Shown: piece after piece, positions 17,857-27,033 of the stretch
Numbering within the stretch: position 1 is the stretch's first letter
Layout of the letters: each line of letters begins with the position of its first letter
NCBI RefSeq assembly: GCF_001445575.1
Contig: NZ_CP013200.1
Location: forward strand, 2,170,001 to 2,234,000
Reading direction: 5' to 3'
Length of the DNA stretch: 64,000 nucleotides
DNA from: Arthrobacter alpinus
Lineage (GTDB): Bacteria > Actinomycetota > Actinomycetes > Actinomycetales > Micrococcaceae
The notes under the pieces: model-generated
What the model was told of the DNA's origin: nothing
Database searches by the model: none
Seen by the model: the letters and a program-made list of their open reading frames with translations, nothing else
Program-made: the position numbers and the translations under genes

Positions 17857-19704
17857 TTAGTCGGAATCGTCGCCTTCAGAAAGTTCCTCGTCAAGATCAA
17901 CGAGTTCTGATGCGTTTGTATTTGATGGGTCTGGGGATTGGGATTTGAGCAAATTGTGGATGCGCGTAGTCAGTTTCGCACTTCGCTCGCCGAAGAATTT
18001 CCTGTACTCATCTACCGAGAGGGGGAGCGACAGGGGTAATGCGTTGCGCTCCAGGAAGGCACTGCGGTCGTGTGCTGACGGGTATTCCGCAGCCAGCCAC
18101 TCCTCCGGTATTTTGGCCGACTTTCCGATGTTCTCAAGACCCGGGAGGAGTTCCAAATTCGGGAGACGGTCTCTCAGCTCGAGTAGGTCATCGATCTCTT
18201 CAGGAGACAATCTCGCCGTACCGTCCTCGTTTTTCTGTCGACGCAACGCTTTTCTGTCAAGCAATGAGGCAGGGAAGACGTGGTCCACGTGGAACTGATG
18301 GCGCGTGTCAACATGTGGGAACAGCACAGCGAGTACGGCGAAGGTACGGGCCTTGCCGTACGACAGATTCAAGATGTCGTCGACTAGGGCGTCTGTAACA
18401 GCGAGTGGCTTGCCACGCAGAGACATCGCCCGCTCGATCTCAACAACTGGGAACGCGGAAGCGCCCTGCTTCTTAATGACCTCGCGAAGGTCACGGAGCA
18501 AAGTGTCCAAGCCGGAGCCCCAAATACCACGTACGATCAGCGATCTCAACACCCATGACCGGAGAGCTTCGCGGTCTTCCCGAGATTTCGGCGATTGGCG
18601 GTAGGAGTGATCGAGCCCACGGTGGTGGACGTAGTAGGCTACCGGGATCAACACGCTATCTGCGGTGAGCGATCCATCTGATAGACCGAAATCACTGAGC
18701 AGGCCGACAGCGATCTGGAGCGATTTGCTCATGGCGTCCCAGTTAGCCTCGAGCTTTGACATGTTCGCCGTGGTGAAGTTCTTCACCTTGAAGCCGATAT
18801 CACCGACGTCAGCCATCATCAGCCCTGACTTCAGAATCGTGTCTCTGGAGAAGTTGAATCCGTTCCCGGTCTGGTTGAGGGCATCTACCAGCCCGTGAAC
18901 GGCGGCACGAGCATCACCTTCCCACTGTGCGGTGGCGATTGACAGAAGCAGGTCACTGTACGACAGAACGGTGCCTCCGGAATTGACCCGGACGAAGATG
19001 TCCAGCACCCGTTCAATGTCCTGGTCGTCTTCTTCGTAAAAATGAAGACTGGCAGTCTTATGGACCGCCTCCCAGAGCTTGCTGACCAATGCTGAAGCTT
19101 TCGGGTCATTCCCGACTTCGTACTTCGCCAGCAGCTGTATCAACTTTGCCGTATCGGGTGCGTCAAAGATCTCGGAAACAGGCAACCATTTCTTACTGTC
19201 GTCGTCCGCCGACGCGTCAACGTCCTTTTTCGTCAGGAACTGAAAATGGTACTTAAGGCCAAGTTCGTTTTCCGGGGCCTCGCTGGCCAAGTTCAGATGC
19301 AGGCGGCGTTCCGGATAGGACCACGACTTATTCGCCCACCCGCCGTGGTTCTTGTAGGCGTATGTCCCGCGGAGACCGATATTGAGAGAGGTTAATCGCT
19401 GCTGACCGTCAAGAATGGCGACTACCTCACGGTCGGTGGGAATATCGATGACCGGGTTATGGCGGTTGTCGAAGGCGCTGTACTCCGTCATAAATCCATA
19501 GAACTTGAATTGACTTACCGTCTCGGGCATCACCTTCCACGATAGAAAGCTGCCGACGGGGTACCCGCGCATTACAGAGTCGAACACACGAATAATCTGT
19601 GATGGTTTCCATACATACTCGCGCTGAATCGCAGGCAGTATGAGTTTTCGGTCTTGGATCTGGCGCAAAGCACTGGCGATAGTCATCGGTTCTTTATGTC
19701 CCAT
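17857..19704 (-). CDS. GmrSD-like DUF262/HNH protein
   Basis: A 615-aa protein. The N-terminal DUF262 (ParB/Srx-like) region has PAIQREYVWKPSQI near residue 24 and the signature ILDGQQRLTSLNIG near 96. The C-terminal HNH-type (DUF1524-like) region has HQFHVDHVFPASLLD near 468 and LPNLELLPGLEN near 525. These two domains form the GmrSD type IV, modification-dependent restriction enzymes and related defence proteins. It would use nucleotides and cut modified foreign DNA; the modification recognised cannot be read from sequence. It is a single gene with a start at ATG 19704 (ATG 19686 also possible). Both motifs look intact. The C-terminus ends in an acidic tail (DLDEELSEGDDSD). Confidence 0.87.
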   Translation of the reverse strand: MGHKEPMTIASALRQIQDRKLILPAIQREYVWKPSQIIRVFDSVMRGYPVGSFLSWKVMPETVSQFKFYGFMTEYSAFDNRHNPVIDIPTDREVVAILDGQQRLTSLNIGLRGTYAYKNHGGWANKSWSYPERRLHLNLASEAPENELGLKYHFQFLTKKDVDASADDDSKKWLPVSEIFDAPDTAKLIQLLAKYEVGNDPKASALVSKLWEAVHKTASLHFYEEDDQDIERVLDIFVRVNSGGTVLSYSDLLLSIATAQWEGDARAAVHGLVDALNQTGNGFNFSRDTILKSGLMMADVGDIGFKVKNFTTANMSKLEANWDAMSKSLQIAVGLLSDFGLSDGSLTADSVLIPVAYYVHHRGLDHSYRQSPKSREDREALRSWVLRSLIVRGIWGSGLDTLLRDLREVIKKQGASAFPVVEIERAMSLRGKPLAVTDALVDDILNLSYGKARTFAVLAVLFPHVDTRHQFHVDHVFPASLLDRKALRRQKNEDGTARLSPEEIDDLLELRDRLPNLELLPGLENIGKSAKIPEEWLAAEYPSAHDRSAFLERNALPLSLPLSVDEYRKFFGERSAKLTTRIHNLLKSQSPDPSNTNASELVDLDEELSEGDDSD

Positions 19705-19883
19705 TTGAGTACTCTAAATCAGATCGACAGGTCTTTTGCGCACCAACGCTGATAGTCGACCAGAACCGGCATCGATGGTGGACCCTATAGGCCTGTCGGT
19801 TGGGTGTCCGAACTCGGTCGGTCGGCGTTCCCTGAGCAGACGCCGCTCTTTCTCAGGTCTTCGCTGGCTGCGAGTATGTTCAC

Positions 19884-20371
19884 ATGATGATCGTGGACGA
19901 GATCTTGTTCGCAGCACGGCCAGCGCTTGAGGCAATTCTGAATCCAAATGAGCTCGAACGCATGCACCTGGATATGGTGACGACCAAGGACGAACCAGTC
20001 ATGCAAACAACTAGCATCAGTGAGGATTTGCTTCTCCGAGACGTCGTGTACGACGAGAAAATGTGGTTCTGGTTGCATCCGCACGAAGAGGCCAACGGCT
20101 TCACGGCCCCGTTGCATAGAGAATTGCAGGATTTCGTTGCGGAGAGTGGGTTCGGCTGGGGGACAGCAAAGTGGATAGTGTCCCCTGCAAGTTTCCTTTT
20201 ACGCCACTTCTTTGGGAATCTTTCGGACAGACAGACAAGCTCGAGGGAACGGACTTGCCACAGGTCATCATCGGACTGCGGAGTCATCGCACCATGGCCA
20301 CATTGCGGGAGCTGAAAGAACGAATCGGCCGGTCAATCCAGCATCGCAGTTTCGGGGCAGTCTGTGGCTAA
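19884..20371 (+). pseudogene. Unknown ORF, probably frameshifted at a G-run
   Basis: The first frame starts MMIVDEILFAARPALEAILN and looks like normal protein up to SGFGWG near 20160. It then turns into a Ser/Arg/Cys-rich shadow-like sequence ending at 20315. A second frame continues from the G-run at about 20158-20163 as DSKVDSVPCKFPFTPLLW and LPQVIIGLRSHR to a stop at 20371. Joining them by one base gives about 162 residues. It sits divergent from the GmrSD-like gene and upstream of a repeat. I do not recognise the protein, and both coding and frameshift calls are tentative. Confidence 0.4.
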
Positions 20372-20379
20372 CCGGCCGC

Positions 20380-20500
20380 TTTCAATGCCGCGAGGGCGGC
20401 GATCGGAGGGCCAATATTTGGCAGTCACTGTCGTAGATCGTTGGTGCCTAGGAAAACCGCGGATCTCCGCCACTTTTATGCGCACCAATTGAAAAACGTG
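20380..20500. repeat. Dispersed repeat, copy A
   Basis: Matches 24070-24200 in the same orientation, with landmarks CGGAGGGCCAATATTTGGCAG and AAAACCGCGGATCTCC here against CGGAGGGTCAATAGTTGGCAG and AAAACCGCGGATTTCC there. Identity is about 70-75% by eye. It is noncoding and adjoins the tRNA-like repeat. Confidence 0.55.
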
Positions 20501-20605
20501 ACCTCAAGTGGAATCGAAATACGCCCCGAAAATGTCAAAAGCGTGATCAGGTTTTCGTTCAATAACGTGAGTTAAGCGTGATCTGGCATCTTAGCGCACC
20601 CGGCC

Positions 20606-20920
20606 GAAACAGTAAAACCACAGGTCAGAGCCCCTTTTTGTGCCCCGGACTGGAATCGAACCAGCGACCAAGAGAAACTCAAGACTCTCATGCCAACCGT
20701 CATCGTTTCACGTCAAAAACCGCGTGTTTCCGGGGGAGTGCGAGGCTATGGGGCTCCTTTGATATGCCAAGGATTGCCATGGGTTTTCATTGAAAAACGC
20801 GAGTAAAACTTGACGAGGCCCTGCAGTGCAGCGCTGGAGTTGCTGTTTGATGGCCGTTTGCAGGTTTATCGGCATGACTGATGGCATGTCATTGGTGGTG
20901 GAGGGTTGGTCGTCTTGCTT
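20606..20920. repeat. tRNA-3'-end-containing direct repeat, copy 2
   Basis: Second copy of 13942-14260. At 20639-20669 the minus strand reads GCTGG-TTCGATT-CCAGT followed by CCGGGGC and A. This is again a T-arm and acceptor 3' strand without the rest of a tRNA. The T-stem bases differ from copy 1 but stay paired, so the two may derive from different tRNA genes or from constrained RNAs. Confidence 0.7.
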
Positions 20921-21049
20921 CAATGGAAGTCGTTTGATCTGGGGATAGTTTGGCTCGAGTTTGCTGGACTGCCGTGGCGGGCTCTACTTCATGATCTTCG
21001 AGGACCGCTGAGCCGCCTGCAGGAAGACTATTGGGGCTGCCCTGCCGGG

Positions 21050-21782
21050 CTTTTCATCCGGAACCGCACCGACAGAACAAACATCGGAAGCACCATGCTC
21101 AGCGCCACGCCCCACAGCCAGGACCATCAAAGGGCTCCAGGAACGACTGAGATGCTGGCCAAGCCCAACATCATCGCCGCTTCGCTCCAGTAGTCCCGTT
21201 TGCCCCGTGCCGCTTGGAGCGCCCCTGTGCTATGCGTAGACTTCTGCGCCCACCTTCTCAGCCGCCTTTCCTGGCGGCCCATCAGTGCCAAGGGAACATC
21301 GCCCAACCGTTAGAACGACCGCGGCGCAACAAAAAGACAATGCCGACAATCACCGTATATGCGGCGCAGACGAGGAACACAGCCGCCAGCGATGCATCAG
21401 GCTTCGGGGCCAGTGCCCCTAGCCCCTCTCCAGCAGCCATGCCGCGGCGTGACCTGATATGGCGGCCAGCTGGAGCACCCCGATTGCCAGCGCCAGAAAC
21501 ACCACGGCTAGGGCGTAGTGCAGTCAGGAAAGCTTTATTGGAAGCAAACAGGAACCTCCACGGCCGGTCCATGTCATAGCCGAGGACGGCAAGCCCCAAC
21601 CCGCTCAACTCGACCGCTGTCAGCATTCCCAGCAAAATCATGAGCCGCACAACATCGCTGTTTGACATCATCCCCAGAAGGACCACCAGTAGCAGCACGC
21701 TCCATTGCATGGTGCTCACCGTCTGGCCCAAGGTTTCGCCGGTACGGACAAACCATGGACCCAGCGTTCCACCCTTGCCCAT
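21050..21782 (-). pseudogene. Decayed tandem copy of the membrane protein at 21793-22593
   Basis: Read on the minus strand from 21782, this region repeats the layout of the adjacent 266-aa membrane protein with frameshifts and stops. TM-like segments MQWSVLLLVVLLGMM and ASLAAVFLVCAAYTVIVGIV match the intact copy. The middle is in another frame (HYALAVVFLALAIGVLQ). Near 21060-21130 the end reads WGVALSMVLPMFVLSVRFRM, almost the same as the intact protein's end. At least two frameshifts and one stop show that it is not functional. It arose by tandem duplication. Confidence 0.75.
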
Positions 21783-21792
21783 CGGACAGGCT

Positions 21793-22593
21793 CTAGCCCG
21801 TAACCCGTATGGAGTTGCCGGTGGAACTGGCCACTTGGTTTTTCATGCGGAAGCGCACGGAAAGCACAAACATGGGCAGCACAATGCTCAGTGCCACACC
21901 CCAGAGCCACGGCCAACCAAGGGCCCCAGGAACAACGGCAACGGCTGCGAGGGCCAACGTTAACAGCGCTTCGATCCAGTAATCGTGGTGCTCCTGAGCT
22001 ATCTGCACCTGCGCCCTGAATTCTTTCATCTCCTGTTTGGTTATTTTCTCCTGACGCCAGTGTTCTCGATTCATGGTTGCCTTGGCGTCGGCGTTCAGGC
22101 GTTGCAAGGTTCTCCTGTCGAGAAGGAAGGCACCACCGGCGATGACCATGAATATGAGGCAGGACAGGAATACGACCGCCAGGGACAAATCAGTTTTGGG
22201 GGCCAACCACTGCGGCAAATGCATCAACAACCAGTTCGCACATTTCTCCAGATTTGCGGCACCAAGAAACACCGCAACGGCGACGACAGCGATCGCTCCA
22301 CCCATAAGTGACTGCATAATCGGAACATGGCTGAAGGGGTTCAAAAATTTCAGCGGATTACCCCCTTCATAACCCAGAGCAACTAGCGCGGCATAGGATA
22401 AGAGCGCTGCAAATATAATGCCCATGAAATACACCAGGAAGCCGGCCCCGCTACCAGTGGTCAAACCCATCAGTACGATGGTCAGCAGCATGCCCCATTG
22501 CGGAACCTTGAGCGTCTGAACCACCGAATTCCACACCAAGGCCAACCACGCCCTCATGGCCGGCCACTGTTTCAGGTTCGACATCTTTAGCAT
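21793..22593 (-). CDS. Polytopic membrane protein of unknown function
   Basis: A 266-aa protein with about six hydrophobic segments, for example GMLLTIVLMGLTTGSGAGFL, YFMGIIFAALLSYAALVALG, GGAIAVVAVAVFLGAAN, LSLAVVFLSCLIFMVIAGGA and ALLTLALAAVAVVPGAL. A charged loop (REHWRQEKITKQEMKEF) lies between the second and last parts. No enzymatic motif is visible and I do not recognise the family. It is followed directly by a decayed tandem copy. It lies between the tRNA-like repeat and an IS30 element, so it is part of the variable island. Confidence 0.65.
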   Translation of the reverse strand: MLKMSNLKQWPAMRAWLALVWNSVVQTLKVPQWGMLLTIVLMGLTTGSGAGFLVYFMGIIFAALLSYAALVALGYEGGNPLKFLNPFSHVPIMQSLMGGAIAVVAVAVFLGAANLEKCANWLLMHLPQWLAPKTDLSLAVVFLSCLIFMVIAGGAFLLDRRTLQRLNADAKATMNREHWRQEKITKQEMKEFRAQVQIAQEHHDYWIEALLTLALAAVAVVPGALGWPWLWGVALSIVLPMFVLSVRFRMKNQVASSTGNSIRVTG

Positions 22594-22721
22594 TAAAATG
22601 ACCTTCTTCCCCCATATATAAGCAAAACACGTCCAGTCTCATGCATGGACAGGCTTTGGCATAAAAGCCAGCTGATTTGTCCGCAACATTTCCGCGCATT
22701 GGATCCATCCGGACGCACAAA

Positions 22722-23820
22722 GACGGTGGTGTCATACCCTCGAAGCAACAAGTTGGTTGTATGGAGGAGTTGCTGGTGGATCGTAGGCGATTGTCGTTTT
22801 CGGATCGGGCGGACATCGCCGTCGGCATCTTGGCTGGCAAGACGCATCGGCAGATCGGTGCGGATTTTGGCCGGGACCACACCATTATTTTGCGCGAACG
22901 CCACAGGAATTCGACGAAGACGCGCGGCTACCGGCCGGTGACTGCTGACTGTGCTGCTGCGCGTCGGCGTAGCCGGCCGCAGGCTAGGAAGAACGAAACG
23001 GATCCGGTCCTTGTAGCGCGGGTGAAGGCGGATCTGGCCAGGTCCAGGACTCCGCGGCAGATCACGGGTCGTTTGCGTTTGGAAGCCACAGACGTCAGCG
23101 TTGAGACCATGACGAAATCACCCGACGCCGAAAGTCGCACCGTGTCCCAGGAGGCGTTTCTTTCTGTGGATCTACGCCCTGCCCAAGGGCGAGTCGGCGA
23201 AGCCGAGGATTCTGCTGCTGTCCAAGCGTACGAAGCGTAAATAGGTGACGCCGTTGGGTGAACGTACCGGCGGGAGGATCATCGGCATGGTTAGCATCGA
23301 GGACCGTCCCGAGGGAGCAGCTGATCGCCGTGTTCCAGGTGCGTGGGAAGGGGATCTCGTGGCCGGAAAGGGCGGCAAGAGCGCCATCGCGACTCTGGTG
23401 GAGAGACACAGCAGGTTCCTGATCATGCTGGGACTGCCCGAGGGAAAGAAGGCCGACGTACTCGCCGATATCCTCATCATCCGGGTCAATGACCTGCCGG
23501 CCTTGATGCGCGGATCCCTGACGTGGGACCAAGGCACCGAGATGGCCCGTCACGCCCATCTTACCGTGGCCACTGACTTGCCGGTGCACTTCGCCCACCC
23601 GCATTCATCGTGGGAGCGACCGTCGAATGAGAACACGAACGGGCTGATCAGGGAGTGCCTGTCCAAGGACATCGAGCTAACCAGCCACCAGCCCTATCTA
23701 GACTCCATCGCGGACGAACTCAACGACCGCCCCCGGGCCGACTTGGGATTCCTCACACCACGAGAAGTATTCACCAAGCTACTCAACGAAGATGTTGCTA
23801 AGACGGCTTGACACCGCCAT
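22722..23820. mobile_element. Degenerate IS30-family element
   Basis: Imperfect inverted ends are seen: GACGGTGGTGTCATACCCT with GAAGCAACA at the left (22722-22749), and the right end read inward as TGGCGGTGTCAAGCCGTC with TTAGCAACA (23793-23820). They enclose an IS30-type transposase gene that is frameshifted and has a stop. Ends were set by eye and may be off by a few bases. No convincing target duplication was found. Confidence 0.75.
22761..23811 (+). pseudogene. IS30-family transposase, broken
   Basis: The N-terminal HTH part (MEELLVDRRRLSFSDRADI, THRQIGADFGRDHTII) is in one frame. After VSVETM the frame is lost: another frame holds WIYALPKGESAKPRIL and meets a stop near 23240. The catalytic part resumes at 23245 with WEGDLVAGKG, WDQGTEMARH and NENTNGLIRE, which carry the DDE residues of IS30. 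At least one frameshift and one stop separate the halves, so no full transposase can be made. The C-terminal ORF alone has 188 residues. Confidence 0.85.
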
Positions 23821-24069
23821 CCGGCCGGGGAGGTATCGAATACTTCGCCATAGAAACACTCATTCACTAAGTGTTGAAGTCACCGCAAGAACCCAAAGTT
23901 CCTCTTACGGGACTGTGGGGAGTTTGGCCGGTCGGAAGACTATCGCGTGGGAATGGACCTGCCGTAGCCGGCCGTGGGCGGGTGGATCGCAGCAATAAGT
24001 CCGAATTACGTGAGCCCGATGATCGAATGTGCCGCGCCGGGGTCGTTGCAGTCTCGAGGGAAGTTCTTG

Positions 24070-24200
24070 GCGAACGGATGGTCATCAGTGCTGTGAGTAG
24101 GACGAACGGAGGGTCAATAGTTGGCAGCGACGGCTGCAAGCCATCAGGCTCTGAAAAACCGCGGATTTCCAATGATTTCTCTCCCGCAGATTGAAAGCAT
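24070..24200. repeat. Dispersed repeat, copy B
   Basis: Second copy of 20380-20500, with CGGAGGGTCAATAGTTGGCAG and AAAACCGCGGATTTCC. The surrounding noncoding stretches 23827-24069 and 24201-24542 contain no gene I can support. Confidence 0.5.
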
Positions 24201-24542
24201 GACGTCAAATCGTGAGAATCACGGACGCCTCTGCCTGCGATTGGATATCGATCGGTGGGCTCACAACTAAGGGACATTCGCGCCATCCGTCGCGAGGCAT
24301 TTACCTCTCATTTGAGAGCTTCGATGTCGGGGCCTATCTGCGCGGTCTGTAGCCAGAGAGATGCGGGGTGCATCGCACACGCACAGAGGTGTAATGCTTG
24401 CGCCACCCGACCGGGTCTGACCGTTTCGTATGGGGATGCCCACCGGCAGCACACTGCGTCGCAGCAGGCGGAGCCTAGCCGTCGGGATAGGACGTGGAAG
24501 TCGAGTGCTACGCTGGCCGAATCAACCGGAAGGCAGTGCGAC

Positions 24543-25073
24543 GTGACCAAGTACGAGCTGGACTACAATCTGCGGCACCACATGTCCGAGGAACCCTGGG
24601 CGGAGTACAAGCGGCTCACCGTTGTTGCCAATAAGCCGCCGTGGTCGGAGCTTCCCGCGACTCGGGTGCTCTACATCACGGGGGGCGTCCTGACGGCTTT
24701 CCTGCTCGTGGCTATCGGTATCGCCATCGGGAACAGCACGGATGGCGGTGGCAGTGCCCTGCCGTGGATGGTCGCCTTTAACGTCATGCTGTTTCTGACA
24801 CTTCTCGTACCGCTATTCACGGTCTTCCGGGAGACCCGTGTGGCCCGCGAGAGGGCGCTGGCTCAAAGAGATGCTTTGGCCCGCACGGTGGAGTTGAAGA
24901 GCCCCGGAGTTCGTCGCTCATACGATTACGAAGACCCCATGCCGCATTACCCCGTCACCGGCAAGTACAACCCCAGCCTCTATATGGCCCGCGGCGGGCC
25001 TGCGACGGCGCAGTGGCTTCGAGACACCGGCTACGGCGACTGGGAGACATACGAGGCGAACAAGCCGGACTGA
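24543..25073 (+). CDS. Two-TM membrane protein of unknown function
   Basis: A 176-aa protein beginning MTKYELDYNLRHHMSEEPWA. The frame is open further upstream, but GTG 24543 has GGAAGG nine bases before it and fits best. Two hydrophobic segments at about 45-67 (VLYITGGVLTAFLLVAIGIA) and 77-100 (MVAFNVMLFLTLLVPLFTVF) are followed by a charged helix (RETRVARERALAQRDAL) and a Tyr/Pro-rich tail. No known domain is recognised. It lies upstream of the truncated Pycsar-effector-like gene in the same orientation, but almost 300 bp separate them. Confidence 0.65.
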   Translation: MTKYELDYNLRHHMSEEPWAEYKRLTVVANKPPWSELPATRVLYITGGVLTAFLLVAIGIAIGNSTDGGGSALPWMVAFNVMLFLTLLVPLFTVFRETRVARERALAQRDALARTVELKSPGVRRSYDYEDPMPHYPVTGKYNPSLYMARGGPATAQWLRDTGYGDWETYEANKPD

Positions 25074-25368
25074 GCGCCCGCGAATCCCCAGCCGGGCTAC
25101 CGGCCGAGCTGCGCCTCTCGCCCCGGGGTCGAGAATGATCCGTACGGAAATTCACACTAATGGGGATCAAATTGCATGGAATGTACCGGTTAGCCGTTCC
25201 CGCGTGGAACACCACGAGCACTGACGACGTAGTCCTCGTTTCGGTGAGTCGTGTGCCGGCAGGCTTACTGGCAGGTGCGCCGAAGTAATGTCGGTGGGCT
25301 CGACTAGGCTGGCGGCATGACCCCTATGTCTTTTTTTACGTCGCCAGCCAGCAGGCGGAGCTGATGTC

Positions 25369-25629
25369 TTGGACACCCTTGCATCTGCTGAACCAAACCC
25401 AGATTATGCATGGAAAGCTCTCTCCTTGGTGAATGAGTGGATCCGCCACTCAGACGCCAAAGCCGGAGTAACCTTCGCTTTCACCGGTGTACTTGCAACC
25501 ATGACGTTTAACCTCGTGAAAGACTTCACGTCTCGTTCACCACTTTTGGATGTCCTCGTGGCAGTAGTCTGCACGCTAATCATGCTGACCGGCGCACTCT
25601 GCCGTCACAGAGGACCGTTATTGTGCTAG
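25369..25629 (+). pseudogene. Truncated Pycsar-effector-like (PycTM) membrane protein
   Basis: An 86-aa ORF from TTG 25369, preceded by GGCGGAG. It contains WKALSLVNEWIRHSDAKAGV and a hydrophobic stretch, which resembles the start of PycTM-type membrane effectors with their Asp-x-Lys-Ala signature. A second hydrophobic segment (LLDVLVAVVCTLIMLTGAL) follows, after which the sequence breaks off into CRHRGPLLC. Full effectors are usually about twice this length. No cyclase gene is seen nearby. The break lies next to the convergent 438-aa gene, suggesting a deletion or recombination endpoint rather than a simple frameshift. The homology is by motif only. Confidence 0.55.
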
Positions 25630-25655
25630 ACCCAAGGGCCATTGATCGTTCCTAT

Positions 25656-26972
25656 CTACGGCAAATCAGGGTAGAACTTGTCGTAAGCGTCGGCGAGTAT
25701 TTGGTTAGTTTGCGTTCCGTCTTCAGGTAGGTGCTCATTAATAGCGTTATGGACACTCCATGTAGGACCGTCGATCACCTTCGAAATCACTTGGATCATT
25801 TTTTCGGCCCCCAACGCGGTTAATCTTTCAAGCTCACCGAGACTAATCGCCAAGCAAGGAATGCCCGGATTCTGGAGATTCCCAGTGAACATGCTGTCGT
25901 TTGCGCAATGGATTGGCTCGGTAGTGACAATAAGACCGAGCTGCTTCAAATGCTTCGGAATCGCTCGGAATTTCTCGTGTTCACCGAGGATCAACTCGCT
26001 TGAATTTTTGAGCTGTCCCCGCGCCTTATCAATGGATTTTTCCAATAGTTTGTACGTCTTGTCTGGGTCGCCCGAAAGGGCTGGTTGAGATATTTTGGCG
26101 CCCTTGCATTCAATCAAAAGAACCGTGTCATCGAAGATAGCGAACCAATCGACCGATAGTTTTGGCGACTTCGTACCGTAGTCAATCTCTGATAAGACCT
26201 GTTCGAATTGGGCGTATTCAAGTTGCTTCCCGACATAGGCTTCTACCCTGTATCCCAGTTCAGAGGAGAAGTTCTTCCACGCCTTAAAACCGCGATAGTA
26301 CAGATTCCCAATACTTAGCGTGTGCATGAGGTAAAAAGGCTGCGGCGCAACCAGGATGCCTTCTCCGATGTCTACTATCGGATAGCGCGTAAGCGGATTA
26401 AGGGCGAACCTTTTGAGGTGTTCCGGAAGTCCGGGAACTTGACTCGCCATCTCACGCGAGCTTTCCACCGTCGTTGTTAGATCTTCGAGGGTTTGCATAA
26501 GCTTCGCTATGCGAACCTCTGAATAGGCCGGATCATCTTTCAGGATGCTTAGATCGTCTTTTATAAGTCTTCCACCAACCGCCAGCATAATCGCTTCAAT
26601 CAAGGCGACAGCCTGCAACCGGTCTTCAAGAGACATGCCAAAAATTTCAGTCCAGTCCCGCTGTGGCGCTAGAAGCGGATCAACTTGAAGGTCCGGGTCA
26701 CAAAACAGGAGATACGTTCGCGCGATTTCACTGAACATTGGTATTTGAAATTTGTACTGTTCGTACTGATATGACCCGATCATTAAGTACTTTTCTTCTT
26801 GTGGAACTCCTTCAATTGAATCCGCGACACCATACAGGTAAAGCATCCGTGCCATTGCTTTAGGCGATACCTTGTTGCTTCTAAGCTCGGTTCCGTACTG
26901 CATAGATTCTCGCGCCAGGCCAGCAAACGCCCACTGGCTATATTGATTTTTGAGTGGATGGAATGCTTTCAC
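25656..26972 (-). CDS. 438-aa protein with a PD-(D/E)xK-like nuclease motif
   Basis: It starts with GTG at 26972 (MKAFHPLKNQYSQ). In-frame codons upstream reach the IS3 end, and before that insertion the frame would have met a TAG, so no N-terminal part is missing. The first 200 residues are helical with no known motif. A central region has KLSVDWFAIFDDTVLLIECK at about 268-288. The D and ExK pattern with flanking strands fits a restriction-like nuclease fold, and ISQPALSGDPDK follows. A defence role is inferred from this motif and the island setting. The IS3 end lies only 20 bp upstream and may have removed the native promoter. Confidence 0.7.
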   Translation of the reverse strand: MKAFHPLKNQYSQWAFAGLARESMQYGTELRSNKVSPKAMARMLYLYGVADSIEGVPQEEKYLMIGSYQYEQYKFQIPMFSEIARTYLLFCDPDLQVDPLLAPQRDWTEIFGMSLEDRLQAVALIEAIMLAVGGRLIKDDLSILKDDPAYSEVRIAKLMQTLEDLTTTVESSREMASQVPGLPEHLKRFALNPLTRYPIVDIGEGILVAPQPFYLMHTLSIGNLYYRGFKAWKNFSSELGYRVEAYVGKQLEYAQFEQVLSEIDYGTKSPKLSVDWFAIFDDTVLLIECKGAKISQPALSGDPDKTYKLLEKSIDKARGQLKNSSELILGEHEKFRAIPKHLKQLGLIVTTEPIHCANDSMFTGNLQNPGIPCLAISLGELERLTALGAEKMIQVISKVIDGPTWSVHNAINEHLPEDGTQTNQILADAYDKFYPDLP

Positions 26973-27033
26973 ACCAAGCCTGTACGACTCTGGGGACTGC
27001 CCCGGGTTTCATTGACTCTCGGGTTTAGTGTTT

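Noticed and set aside
22705..23824. CATCCGG as target duplication of the IS30 element
   Set aside because: The left CATCCGG lies several bases outside the visible inverted repeat, and IS30 duplications are normally 2-3 bp. Probably chance.
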